Source: Bacillota bacterium
GTDB taxonomy: Bacteria; Bacillota; Clostridia; Christensenellales; Aristaeellaceae
Reading direction: 5' to 3'
NCBI GenBank assembly: GCA_019137115.1
Contig: JAGVSV010000184.1
Location: 1-7,817, forward strand
Length of the DNA: 7,817 nt
Positions within the stretch are counted from its first letter, which is position 1, and every line of letters starts with the position of its first letter. Of the stretch, positions 1 to 5,955 are shown piece by piece. A program made the position numbers and the translations under genes. The notes under the pieces were generated by a model that saw nothing but the letters and a program-made list of their open reading frames with translations, was not told the DNA's origin and did not search any database.

Positions 1-630
1 TTCGGCTGCGGGCAGGGCGGCGACGCCGTGGACCTGTACGCTAAGGTGAAGCAGGTGCCGCCGCTGGAGGCGGCGCAGGCGCTGCTGGCGCGGGTGAAGC
101 CGGCTGCCGCGGCGCAGCTGGCATTTGTTGCAGAGGATCAGGAGGAGGCTGCGCCGCGTGCCGGGACGGCGGCATTGAGCAAGGCGCTGTACGCAGCCAG
201 CGACGGCGCGGCGCAGGTCAGCGCCCGCGACGTCGCCCGGCGCATCGCCGCCCTGCAGCCGCTCTTAGGCGAGCGGGAGGGGATCGCGTTCCAGTCGGTT
301 TTTATGCGGGGCAAGAAGCTGCTGCGCCTGCACAGGCAGCAGGCGGCCACAATGCCCCCCGCCCCGCAAATTGACCCCACCCACCCGCACCCACCCCCAC
401 CTTGCAGGCGGGGCCTGGCAAAACGGGCATGCTTGAGGCCGATTCCGTACACGCAGTTGACCCCCACCCACCCGCACCCACCCCCACCCTGCAGGCGAGG
501 CCTGACAAAACAGGCATGCCTGCGTCGGTTTCCGTACACGCAGTTGACCCCCACCCACCCACACCCACTCCCACCCTGCAAGGCGGATGCGGTCGATGTT
601 GAACGGATTGCTGCGTATATGACCAAATGA
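1..630 (+). CDS. CHC2 zinc-finger (DnaG-type) protein, 5' end outside window, C-terminus invaded by a 29-residue repeat
   Basis: The frame is open from the first base and ends at TGA 628-630, so the gene starts left of the window; 209 residues are visible. The opening FGCGQGGDAVDLYAKV matches the second half of a CHC2 zinc finger (C-x-x-C followed by GGD), as in DnaG primase and the small primase-like proteins of phages and conjugative elements. The first Cys of that pair would lie just before base 1. After an Ala/Arg-rich region (residues about 20-110) there is no Toprim signature. From about residue 124 the protein turns into PTHPHP/PPPC repeats of 29 residues, coded by the 87-bp DNA repeat, and ends with an ordinary-looking tail (KADAVDVERIAAYMTK). 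The zinc-finger fragment suggests single-stranded DNA binding or priming. The repeat is probably inserted sequence rather than a domain. It is unclear whether the protein is still functional. Confidence 0.7.
   Translation, partial: FGCGQGGDAVDLYAKVKQVPPLEAAQALLARVKPAAAAQLAFVAEDQEEAAPRAGTAALSKALYAASDGAAQVSARDVARRIAALQPLLGEREGIAFQSVFMRGKKLLRLHRQQAATMPPAPQIDPTHPHPPPPCRRGLAKRACLRPIPYTQLTPTHPHPPPPCRRGLTKQACLRRFPYTQLTPTHPHPLPPCKADAVDVERIAAYMTK
371..583 (+). repeat. Tandem 87-bp C-rich repeat, two full units plus a partial third, inside the CHC2 gene
   Basis: Units begin with TTGACCCC(C)ACCCACC at 371, 457 and 544. Each holds a C-rich core of about 35 bp, a GCAGGC(G/A)(A/G)GGCCTG segment, a CAGGCATGCCTG-like palindrome (perfect at 511-522) and a tail TTCCGTACACGCAG leading to the next core. 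The landmark CCCRCAC recurs at 384, 471 and 558, exactly 87 bp apart. This is a multiple of three, so the reading frame stays open. Unit 1 has one C fewer after TTGA but one extra A before it, which keeps the frame. Unit 3 stops after the core. The complementary strand is G-rich with repeated GGG runs. Confidence 0.9.
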
Positions 631-690
631 TGGCATGATCCTTCTCGCATACACCAGCAGGCGGAGTGCGCAAGGCAAAAAACCATACAA

Positions 691-734
691 ATACCAACCA
701 GGGGTTGCTGAAACAAGCAACCCACGGTTGGTAT
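691..734. repeat. Nested perfect hairpin, 9-bp outer and 8-bp inner stems
   Basis: ATACCAACC (691-699) pairs with GGTTGGTAT (726-734). Inside it, GGGTTGCT (702-709) pairs with AGCAACCC (716-723) around a 6-nt loop (710-715). The two stems are separated by a symmetrical 2x2 mismatch, giving 17 bp of perfect pairing within 44 nt. On the minus strand the stem is followed within about 10 nt by a run of six T (676-681 region), so it could act as a terminator in that direction, although no minus-strand gene leads into it. It could also be the end of a mobile element or a replication or transfer structure. Confidence 0.8.
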
Positions 735-737
735 ATT

Positions 738-757
738 ATAATAATATATATTATTAT
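738..757. repeat. 20-bp perfect AT-only palindrome
   Basis: Positions 738-757 consist only of A and T and read identically on both strands, centred between 747 and 748. They start four bases after the nested hairpin. The surrounding stretch (732-760) is also almost pure AT, in sharp contrast to the GC-rich flanks. Easily melted AT palindromes occur at origins, transfer sites and insertion targets. Nothing in the sequence says which, if any, applies here. Confidence 0.85.
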
Positions 758-806
758 TAAGTAAACATCACTTCCTGACAGGTTCAGAAATACGCACCGG
801 CATCCC

Positions 807-869
807 GGGGTGGGGGTCAACCGCCCAGGGTGGGGGTGGGTGGGGGTCAAATACAGGGGTGGGGGTCAA
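807..869 (-). repeat. Three shortened copies of the repeat core in inverted orientation; strong G-quadruplex motif
   Basis: Read on the minus strand, each copy begins TTGACCCCCACCC, as in the tandem array at 371-583. On the plus strand they are G-rich blocks ending GGGGGTCAA at 807-820, 828-850 and 856-869. The middle copy (828-846) is G3-T-G5-T-G3-T-G5. This is an ideal four-run G-quadruplex motif with single-T loops. The array-specific segment between cores is missing, and the spacers are only 5-7 bp. Confidence 0.85.
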
Positions 870-1041
870 ATGCGCATTGTTGCGGTCTGTAGCGCAAAAA
901 CCGCGCGGATTTTTTCTCTTAAGGGCCAACCGCAACCCACATCATTGCAGGAAACACGTTGAAATATAAGGGAATACCATGCTTCAGGCGCGCGCGGCCG
1001 TGCTGCCGAGGGGCTCCAGTGTGCACGGAAACGGTCAAACA

Positions 1042-1074
1042 GGGTGGGAGTGGGTGCGGATGGGTGGGGGTCAA
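1042..1074 (-). repeat. Full-length inverted copy of the repeat core with a diverged tail
   Basis: On the minus strand this reads TTGACCCCCACCCATCCGCA and onward, aligning with the whole core of about 35 bp of the tandem units with only a few C/T changes. About 7 bp beyond the core, a GTTTCCGTGCACAC segment (around 1019-1034 on the plus strand) matches the tandem unit's tail GTTTCCGTACACGC. The copy is therefore a unit that lacks the middle of about 35 bp. The plus strand again has four or more GGG runs and can form a G-quadruplex. Confidence 0.8.
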
Positions 1075-1081
1075 ACGCGCA

Positions 1082-1111
1082 CCTGCATGCCATGCCGCAA
1101 AAGCATGCAGG
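1082..1111. repeat. 9-bp inverted repeat followed by TTTT
   Basis: CCTGCATGC (1082-1090) is the reverse complement of GCATGCAGG (1103-1111), with a 12-nt loop, and is followed by GTTTTA. It could be a weak rho-independent terminator for rightward transcription entering from the repeat region. The T-run is short, so this is only a candidate. Confidence 0.4.
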
Positions 1112-1159
1112 GTTTTATTCACCTCGTGCCTCATGCCAAGTTGATCGGAAAAGCATCGC

Positions 1160-1188
1160 TTGCAGCCTTGGCACTTCCGTGGTATGCT
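1160..1188 (+). promoter_or_regulatory. Candidate sigma-70/sigma-A promoter
   Basis: TTGCAG (1160-1165) and TATGCT (1183-1188) are separated by exactly 17 bp, 36 bp upstream of the chosen ATG at 1225. A transcript starting near 1195 would carry the GGAGGG ribosome binding site but none of the upstream repeat. This supports the short start of the next gene. Confidence 0.55.
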
Positions 1189-1212
1189 GAGATCAGAACA
1201 GACGGGTCGTCC

Positions 1213-1218
1213 GGAGGG
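1213..1218 (+). promoter_or_regulatory. Ribosome binding site GGAGGG deciding the start at 1225
   Basis: GGAGGG at 1213-1218 directly abuts an ATG at 1219, which is too close to use, and lies 6 nt before a second in-frame ATG at 1225. The latter is the better start. Confidence 0.7.
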
Positions 1219-1224
1219 ATGCAT

Positions 1225-2274
1225 ATGCTGGAATACCTGGGGTTTTCGCGGGTGATGCCAACGGAGCTTTTCATCATGGAAGCGACCGTGGCGGACGGCG
1301 TGGTGTCCGTAAAAGCCGAGAGCACGCGCCATCCCGAGGCATCGGGGGAGTTTACGCTGGACGCGCCCCTGAGCCGCGCCTGGCTGCGCGCGCTCAGCGC
1401 CATTCCGTTTGGCAGCTGGCAGCCGCTCTACCTGGACGATGAGCACAGCGGCGAGGACTGGAAAATCGAAATCAGGGAAACCGGCGCGCCGGACCGGCTG
1501 TTTGCCGGCAGCGGCGCGCATCCACCTGAATGGGAGGATTTTTTGCGCGTGGTGGACTGGATTGTGCCGGTGTCCACCCCGATGCAAATCGACAGCCTGT
1601 GCGTGCGCATCGAGCGGGCGCTGGCGCTGAACACGCCGGAGAACGCTGCCCACGCCAGCCTGGAGGAGCTGCGCATCGACAGGGAAACGGACACGCTGAC
1701 GCTGCTGCGGCGCGTGGGCGACGCGCTGGAAGCCGTGCAGACCTTTCGCACCAGGGCAGCCGCCAGCCTGCTGGATGCCTGCGCCCGCCTCTTCCGCTGC
1801 CCTGAGACGCTGCCGCCCGATGCCGGCAGCGCGCCGCGCTACACATTGACCATCCGCCGCCCGGGCCAGCCGCCCCAGGTGCAGCAGGGCGCCTATACCC
1901 GCCGCTCCCTGCCCGCGCACTGGGACGCCTTCATCGCGCAGGTGATGCGGTTTTTGAGCGCTTACGCCACGCCGGGCGAACTGTTCAACCCGGGGCTGTT
2001 CAGCCACGGCGTGCGCCCGGGCGAATACATATACGTCAGCGTGCTGTTCCCCGCCGGCGGCAACACCTACTTCTACCGCACCGAGGACGACAGCATTGTG
2101 GCAGGCGACTTTGTGCTGGTGCCTGCCGGGCAGGAAAACAAGCACACCGTCGCCCTGGTGGAGTCGGTGGACTACTTTACGGGGGATGAACTGCCCCTGC
2201 CGCTGGAAGAAACCAAGGAAGTGCTGGGCGTCATCGGCAAGGATCTGAACATGCCAACGGATATAGAATTTTAA
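1225..2274 (+). CDS. Unrecognised 349-residue protein with an internal duplication and a C-terminal beta-rich domain
   Basis: The start at ATG 1225 is supported by GGAGGG six bases upstream and a promoter at 1160-1188. The frame stays open back to 979, but that part translates the G-rich repeat. No signal peptide or membrane segment is seen, so the protein is probably cytoplasmic. Residues about 15-113 and 148-244 look like two copies of one unit. Each ends with a strand pattern (KIEIRETGAP; TLTIRRPGQP), then a W-E/D-x-F motif (PPEWEDFLRVVDWI; PAHWDAFIAQVMRFL). Residues about 266-335 (YIYVSVLFPAGGNTYFYRTE, then GDFVLVPAGQENKHTVALVE and LPLPLEETK) resemble a small beta-barrel module that I have seen at the ends of uncharacterised Firmicute proteins, faintly like the PriA N-terminus. 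The function is unknown. The gene converges on the minus-strand gene ending at 2278, with three bases between stops, so neither has space for its own terminator between them. Confidence 0.8.
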   Translation: MLEYLGFSRVMPTELFIMEATVADGVVSVKAESTRHPEASGEFTLDAPLSRAWLRALSAIPFGSWQPLYLDDEHSGEDWKIEIRETGAPDRLFAGSGAHPPEWEDFLRVVDWIVPVSTPMQIDSLCVRIERALALNTPENAAHASLEELRIDRETDTLTLLRRVGDALEAVQTFRTRAAASLLDACARLFRCPETLPPDAGSAPRYTLTIRRPGQPPQVQQGAYTRRSLPAHWDAFIAQVMRFLSAYATPGELFNPGLFSHGVRPGEYIYVSVLFPAGGNTYFYRTEDDSIVAGDFVLVPAGQENKHTVALVESVDYFTGDELPLPLEETKEVLGVIGKDLNMPTDIEF

Positions 2275-2277
2275 CCG

Positions 2278-3105
2278 TTACCGCCGGACGATGTCGTCCC
2301 GCAGGCGGTACAGCGTGGCGCCGCGCGTGCGCTGGCAGAAGGCGTCGACAAACCAGCCGATGTCCTTCTGGGCGCCAAACTGCACATAGCCGTAGCGCTC
2401 GCCGTTCCGCTTCACGCCGTTCATGTTGGAATCGGTCCAGGCCACCCGGTTGGTGTCCGGGTCGTAATCCGCTGTGAACACGGCGCTGTGCGCGCCCACG
2501 CCATATTGATAGTTGGCCGACATCTGGAAAAAATCGCCCTTTTTCACCTCGCGCATGAACGCCAGCGCTAACTGCCGGTTTTCCTCTTTGGACAGGTTGG
2601 CATCATAATAAAAGGCATGCGCCGCGTAGAAGGGGTTGCCCTGCTGCGCCGGAATATCTTCCCAGGCGATGCCGTAGGCATGGGGCCTGGACTTGTCGCG
2701 GCTCAGGTTGTTGGGGATGACAAGCCGGGCGTCCGGGTAAGCTGCGATTTTGTAGTCCGCGCTGTTTTCGCGGAATATGTGCACGGTGAAGTTCTTGCAG
2801 ACGTAGATATCCCCCGCGTAGTGCGCGCGCTGCGGCCGGTTTCCCGCCTTTTCAGCCAGGGTTTGGGCCAGGGCGAGCATGCGGTCGATGAACTCCTCCC
2901 GCGCGGCGGGGTCGGCTTCCGGCGCAGCCGTCGCTTCCTGCGCAACAGCTTCTGTCGGCTCAGGAGACGCCTCCGGCGCGGGAACCGCGCTCTGCGCCGG
3001 CTCGGCAGGCAGCACGGTATAGATGGACACTTCCTCATCGTCCGCAGCGGCAAACGCCGTGCCCATCAGCACGATCAACACCCACAGCACCCATTTCAGC
3101 CGCAT
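2278..3105 (-). CDS. Secreted protein with a probable papain-like (NlpC/P60 or CHAP type) fold
   Basis: ATG at 3105 has AAGGAG (3112-3117) six bases upstream. The 275-residue product begins with a classical signal peptide (MRLKWVLWVLIVLMGTAFAA, likely cut after AFA near residue 19). An acidic, Pro/Ala/Glu-rich linker (about 32-67) follows, then a globular domain (about 68-275). In the domain, YAGDIYVCKNF puts Cys103 at a helix start, GVGAHSAVF supplies His206 after a KKGDFFQM strand, and WTDSNM supplies Asp225 or Asn227. The order Cys, His, Asp/Asn and the GD motifs fit cysteine peptidases or amidases of the NlpC/P60-CHAP superfamily. A role outside the membrane in cell-wall cleavage is inferred, not proven, and a non-enzymatic member is possible. 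It lies 123 bp downstream of tlyA on the same strand and has a structured leader. Confidence 0.8.
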   Translation of the reverse strand: MRLKWVLWVLIVLMGTAFAAADDEEVSIYTVLPAEPAQSAVPAPEASPEPTEAVAQEATAAPEADPAAREEFIDRMLALAQTLAEKAGNRPQRAHYAGDIYVCKNFTVHIFRENSADYKIAAYPDARLVIPNNLSRDKSRPHAYGIAWEDIPAQQGNPFYAAHAFYYDANLSKEENRQLALAFMREVKKGDFFQMSANYQYGVGAHSAVFTADYDPDTNRVAWTDSNMNGVKRNGERYGYVQFGAQKDIGWFVDAFCQRTRGATLYRLRDDIVRR

Positions 3106-3132
3106 GGCTTTCTCCTTATATCCTGTCGTCGC

Positions 3133-3175
3133 GGCGTTTCAAGCCGGAAACGCCATGTCAATATCTCGCCGGCTT
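3133..3175 (-). promoter_or_regulatory. Two mutually exclusive hairpins in the leader of the secreted protein gene
   Basis: On the minus strand, GGCGTTTC (3154-3147) pairs with GAAACGCC (3140-3133) around a 6-nt loop. The loop plus one stem base, CCGGCTT (3147-3141), can instead pair with AAGCCGG (3175-3169) upstream. A consensus -35 TTGACA (3161-3156) lies between, but no good -10 follows at 17 bp. The alternatives suggest an attenuator-like switch or a leader that folds during transcription. No known riboswitch class is recognised. Confidence 0.4.
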
Positions 3176-3228
3176 GCGGTCCGCCCGCATGATACCCTTT
3201 TCCGGGCGCAGCAGCAAGAAGCATTGGT

Positions 3229-4038
3229 TTATGATCCATCCGCCAGCGCCCGGTGCGCCCGCGCCACCAGGGAGGGGATGTCCGACTCGACGGCACCGCT
3301 TTCCAGCGCGCCGTGCCGGATGTCGGCCAGAAACTCGATGTTGCCCCGGGGGCCTTTCACCGGCGACCAGGTCAGCGCGCGCACGCCCCAGCCCATGCCC
3401 CGGGCAAAGGCGCAGATGTCCGCCAGCACCCGGGCATGGATGGCTTCCCCGCGCACCACGCCGTGCTTGCCCACCTGGCCGCGCCCAGCCTCAAACTGCG
3501 GCTTGATCAGCGTGACAAAACGCCCGCTGTCGCCCATCACCTTAGCGGCAGCGGGCAAAATCAGGCGGATGGAAATAAACGACACGTCCATGACGGTGAT
3601 GGCCGGCTTCAGCGCGAACAGGTCCGGGGTGATATAGCGGGCGTTGGTGCGCTCCATCACAGTGACGCGGGGGTCGGAGCGCAGCGCCCAGTCTAACTGG
3701 CCGTAGCCCACATCGATGGCGTACACATGCCTTGCCCCGCGGCGCAGCAGCACGTCGGTGAACCCGCCCGCCGCCGCCCCGATATCCATCGCGGCAAGGC
3801 CGGCCACATCGACACCAAACACATCCAGCCCGCGTTCTAACTTTTGACCGCCCCGGCTGACAAACGGCGTGTCGCCGCCGCGCACCACCAGGGCATCGTC
3901 CGCCGCCACCGGCTGGGAGGGCTTGTCCACCCGCTGTTCGCCAACATACACGCAGCCCGCCATGATCAGCGCCTGCGCTTTTTCGCGGCTGGGCGCCAGG
4001 CCGCGCGCAGCCAGCGCCGCGTCCGCGCGCATCTTCAT
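3229..4038 (-). CDS. tlyA: TlyA family rRNA (cytidine-2'-O)-methyltransferase / hemolysin A family protein
   Basis: TlyA proteins methylate ribose 2'-O positions of 16S and/or 23S rRNA using S-adenosylmethionine. The product has 269 residues, the usual family length. Residues 1-60 form an S4 RNA-binding domain (SREKAQALIMAG, VDKPSQPV). From VSRGGQKLERGL (60-71) an FtsJ-like methyltransferase follows, with SAM motif I MDIGAAAGGFTD (84-95) and IDVGYGQL (108-115). The RrmJ-type K-D-K-E tetrad is visible as Lys66, Asp151 (MDVSFIS), Lys179 (LIKPQFE) and Glu235 (GNIEFL). The frame is open upstream to 4191, but that part overlaps dxs. ATG 4038 overlaps the dxs stop as ATGA, which indicates translational coupling and explains the lack of a strong ribosome binding site. 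The N-terminal RADAALAARG is slightly unlike the usual RLDVLLV. Confidence 0.95.
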   Translation of the reverse strand: MKMRADAALAARGLAPSREKAQALIMAGCVYVGEQRVDKPSQPVAADDALVVRGGDTPFVSRGGQKLERGLDVFGVDVAGLAAMDIGAAAGGFTDVLLRRGARHVYAIDVGYGQLDWALRSDPRVTVMERTNARYITPDLFALKPAITVMDVSFISIRLILPAAAKVMGDSGRFVTLIKPQFEAGRGQVGKHGVVRGEAIHARVLADICAFARGMGWGVRALTWSPVKGPRGNIEFLADIRHGALESGAVESDIPSLVARAHRALADGS

Positions 4039-5903
4039 GCGGTTCTGTTCGCCAGCGGTGAAACGCGGGCCGCGATGGACGCACTGTCCAGCCCGTGCAG
4101 GCGGATCAAATCCTCCCGGGCGCCGTGCGGGATGAAGGCATCGGGCAGGGCGATCATTTCGTCCGGCAGCCTGAGCCCATGGGCGGCGCAATGCTCGGCG
4201 ACGGCGCTGCCAAAGCCGCCGGCCAGCACATGCTCCTCAATGGTGACATAGGGCAGCCGCCTGGCTGACAGGCGCCGGATGCAGCCATCATCCAGCGGCT
4301 TGATGGACGACGCGCTGATCACCGATGCGTTGATCCCCCGCTGCGCTAAAAGATCGGCCGCCTTCAGCGCCTCCGCCGTCATGGTGCCCGCCGCCAGCAG
4401 CGCCATGTCCTCGCCCCGGCGCAAGGTTTCCCATTGCCCGGGCACAAAATGGCCGGCATAGGCAGGCTGCGGCGCCAGCTCACCGCGCGGGTAGCGGATG
4501 GCGACAGGGCCGTTATGCCCGATGGCATAGCGAATCATGGCGCGCAGCTCGTCCACGCAGCGCGGCATCAGCACCTGGAGGTTCGGAATGTGCCTGAGGT
4601 AAGCCAGCCCGAACACACCGTGGTGGGTGGGCCCGTCCTCGCCGCCGATGGCGGCGCGGTCCATCAGGAAGCAGACGGGCAGGTTCTGCTGGCACACGTC
4701 CATGACGATCTGGTCGTATCCCCGCTGCAGGAAGGTGTCGTACACGGCGACAAAGGGGCGCAGACCGCCCGCCGCCATGCCGGCCGCCAGGGTGACAGCA
4801 TGCTCCTCCGCGATGCCCACGTCAAACAGGCGCTCGGGCCAGCGGTTTTTGAACGCGCCGAAGCCGGTGGCGTCCGCCATAGCCGCGGTCACCGCCACGA
4901 TGCGCCCGTCCTCCCCCGCCATGTCCGCCAGCAGGCGCCCCGCCGCCGCGCCAAAGGACCGGGCCTTGTCGCCGTTTTTCAGCGGCAAGCCGTCCTCGGG
5001 GTTGAAGGGCGGCATGCCGTGCGTGCGGTCCGGCCGGTTTTCAGCCGGGGCGTACCCAATGCCCTTTTTCGTGACCACATGCAGCAGCACCGGCTCGGCC
5101 AGGTTCTTCGCGCGGCGCAGAAAGATCTCCAGCGAGCGGACATCGTGCCCGTCAATTGGCCCCAGGTATCGGAAGCCCAGCGCCTGGAACAGGCCGTCCT
5201 TGACAAACACGTTGCGGATATGGTTTTTGAACGACTGGAAAAACCGGTGCAGCGAAGGGCCTGCCAGCGGAATGCGCAGAAGCGCCCGGACGATGGCCTT
5301 TTTTGCCGTCAGCCAGCCCTTCGAGGTGCGCATGAAGGTGAGGTAGTTGGACACCGCGCCGACGTTTGGCGCGATGCTCATCTGGTTGTCGTTGAGGATG
5401 ACAATCAGCCGCGTTTTCCGGCTGCCGGCGTCGTTCATAGCCTCGTAGCACATGCCGCCTGTCAGCGCGCCGTCGCCCACGACGGCGACGATGTGCTCGT
5501 CCGTGCCGTTCAGGTCGCGCGCCCGCGCCAGCCCCAGCGCCGCCGATATGGCGGTGGAGGCGTGTCCCGCGCCATAGGCATCGTGGCAACTTTCCTCGCG
5601 GCGCGGGAAGCCGCTGATGCCGCCCAACTGACGCAGGGTGTCCATATCCGCCGCCCGCCCGGTCAATATTTTATGGGCATAGCACTGATGCCCCACATCG
5701 AAGATGATTTTGTCTTTCGGGCTGTCGAACACGCGGTGCAGCGCCACGGTCAGCTCCACCATGCCCAGGTTGCTGGCCAGGTGGCCCCCGCTTTTTGACA
5801 CCGCCCGTACGATGCAGTCCCTGATCTCTCCGGTCAGCGCATCAGCCTGCTGCGGCGACAGGCGCTTGACATCCTCCGGCGACCGGATTTGGTGCAACAG
5901 CAT
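4035..5903 (-). CDS. dxs: 1-deoxy-D-xylulose-5-phosphate synthase
   Basis: Dxs condenses pyruvate and glyceraldehyde-3-phosphate with thiamine diphosphate, the first step of the MEP isoprenoid pathway (and a source for thiamine and pyridoxal), in the cytoplasm. The 622-residue product has the family length. Visible motifs are SGGHLASN (His41), GHQ (His72), the ThDP motif GDGALTGG (143-150) with NDNQMSI (171-177), the catalytic Glu366 in DVGIAEEHAV, Tyr/Gln in YDTFLQRGYDQ, Arg416/Asp423/His427 in DRAAIGGEDGPTHHG, and RYPRG (470-474). The commoner wording is DRAGxVGxDG and FDLSYL; here it is DRAAIGG and FGLAYL, which are mild deviations. The frame opens at 5918, but AAGGAG (5910-5915) lies inside that extension and exactly six bases before ATG 5903. 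The product then begins MLLHQIRSPEDVKRLS, as Dxs proteins do. The stop overlaps the tlyA start. Confidence 0.97.
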   Translation of the reverse strand: MLLHQIRSPEDVKRLSPQQADALTGEIRDCIVRAVSKSGGHLASNLGMVELTVALHRVFDSPKDKIIFDVGHQCYAHKILTGRAADMDTLRQLGGISGFPRREESCHDAYGAGHASTAISAALGLARARDLNGTDEHIVAVVGDGALTGGMCYEAMNDAGSRKTRLIVILNDNQMSIAPNVGAVSNYLTFMRTSKGWLTAKKAIVRALLRIPLAGPSLHRFFQSFKNHIRNVFVKDGLFQALGFRYLGPIDGHDVRSLEIFLRRAKNLAEPVLLHVVTKKGIGYAPAENRPDRTHGMPPFNPEDGLPLKNGDKARSFGAAAGRLLADMAGEDGRIVAVTAAMADATGFGAFKNRWPERLFDVGIAEEHAVTLAAGMAAGGLRPFVAVYDTFLQRGYDQIVMDVCQQNLPVCFLMDRAAIGGEDGPTHHGVFGLAYLRHIPNLQVLMPRCVDELRAMIRYAIGHNGPVAIRYPRGELAPQPAYAGHFVPGQWETLRRGEDMALLAAGTMTAEALKAADLLAQRGINASVISASSIKPLDDGCIRRLSARRLPYVTIEEHVLAGGFGSAVAEHCAAHGLRLPDEMIALPDAFIPHGAREDLIRLHGLDSASIAARVSPLANRTA

Positions 5904-5909
5904 GCGGTA

Positions 5910-5915
5910 CTCCTT
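5910..5915 (-). promoter_or_regulatory. dxs ribosome binding site
   Basis: AAGGAG on the minus strand, six bases before ATG 5903. It rules out the in-frame ATG at 5918, which precedes it. I see no strong promoter between this site and the antitoxin gene. Confidence 0.75.
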
Positions 5916-5955
5916 CATCGGTGAATTTTGAAAAATCTATCTGAGCGATGGAAGA

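Larger units (their letters stand above)
631..1224. other. Non-coding interval of about 590 bp with structured and repeated DNA
   Basis: I see no convincing gene here. The interval contains, in order, a nested hairpin (691-734), an AT palindrome (738-757), three G-rich repeat cores (807-869), a fourth (1042-1074), a small inverted repeat (1082-1111) and a promoter and ribosome binding site for the next gene (1160-1218). An open frame does run from ATG 979 into the downstream gene, but it passes through the repeat and has no ribosome binding site, so it is read as non-coding. Confidence 0.7.

Noticed and set aside
371..583. CRISPR array
   Set aside because: The whole 87-bp unit is repeated including its middle, there are no unique spacers of even length, there are only two to three units, and no cas gene is present.
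138..850. Several minus-strand open frames through the repeat array
   Set aside because: They arise because the 87-bp period keeps every frame open. Their sequence is only the translated repeat.
871..918. Terminator from GCGGT/ACCGC followed by six T
   Set aside because: The stem is only five base pairs with a 13-nt loop, and extra bases separate the stem from the T-run. It is too weak to annotate.
979..1224. N-terminal extension of the 1225 gene from ATG 979
   Set aside because: It would translate the G-rich repeat (GWEWVRMGGG), lacks a ribosome binding site, and includes the promoter and GGAGGG site that fit ATG 1225.
919..2145. 408-codon open frame on the minus strand
   Set aside because: It lies antisense to the 349-residue gene with a good start, has a composition typical of GC-rich shadows (many His/Arg/Gln), no ribosome binding site and no recognisable motif.
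4039..4191. N-terminal extension of tlyA to 4191
   Set aside because: It overlaps the conserved dxs C-terminus, and the S4 domain begins normally from the ATG at 4038.
4434..5798. 454-codon open frame on the plus strand
   Set aside because: It is fully antisense to dxs, whose motifs are all intact. The translation is low-complexity His/Arg/Val-rich and resembles nothing.
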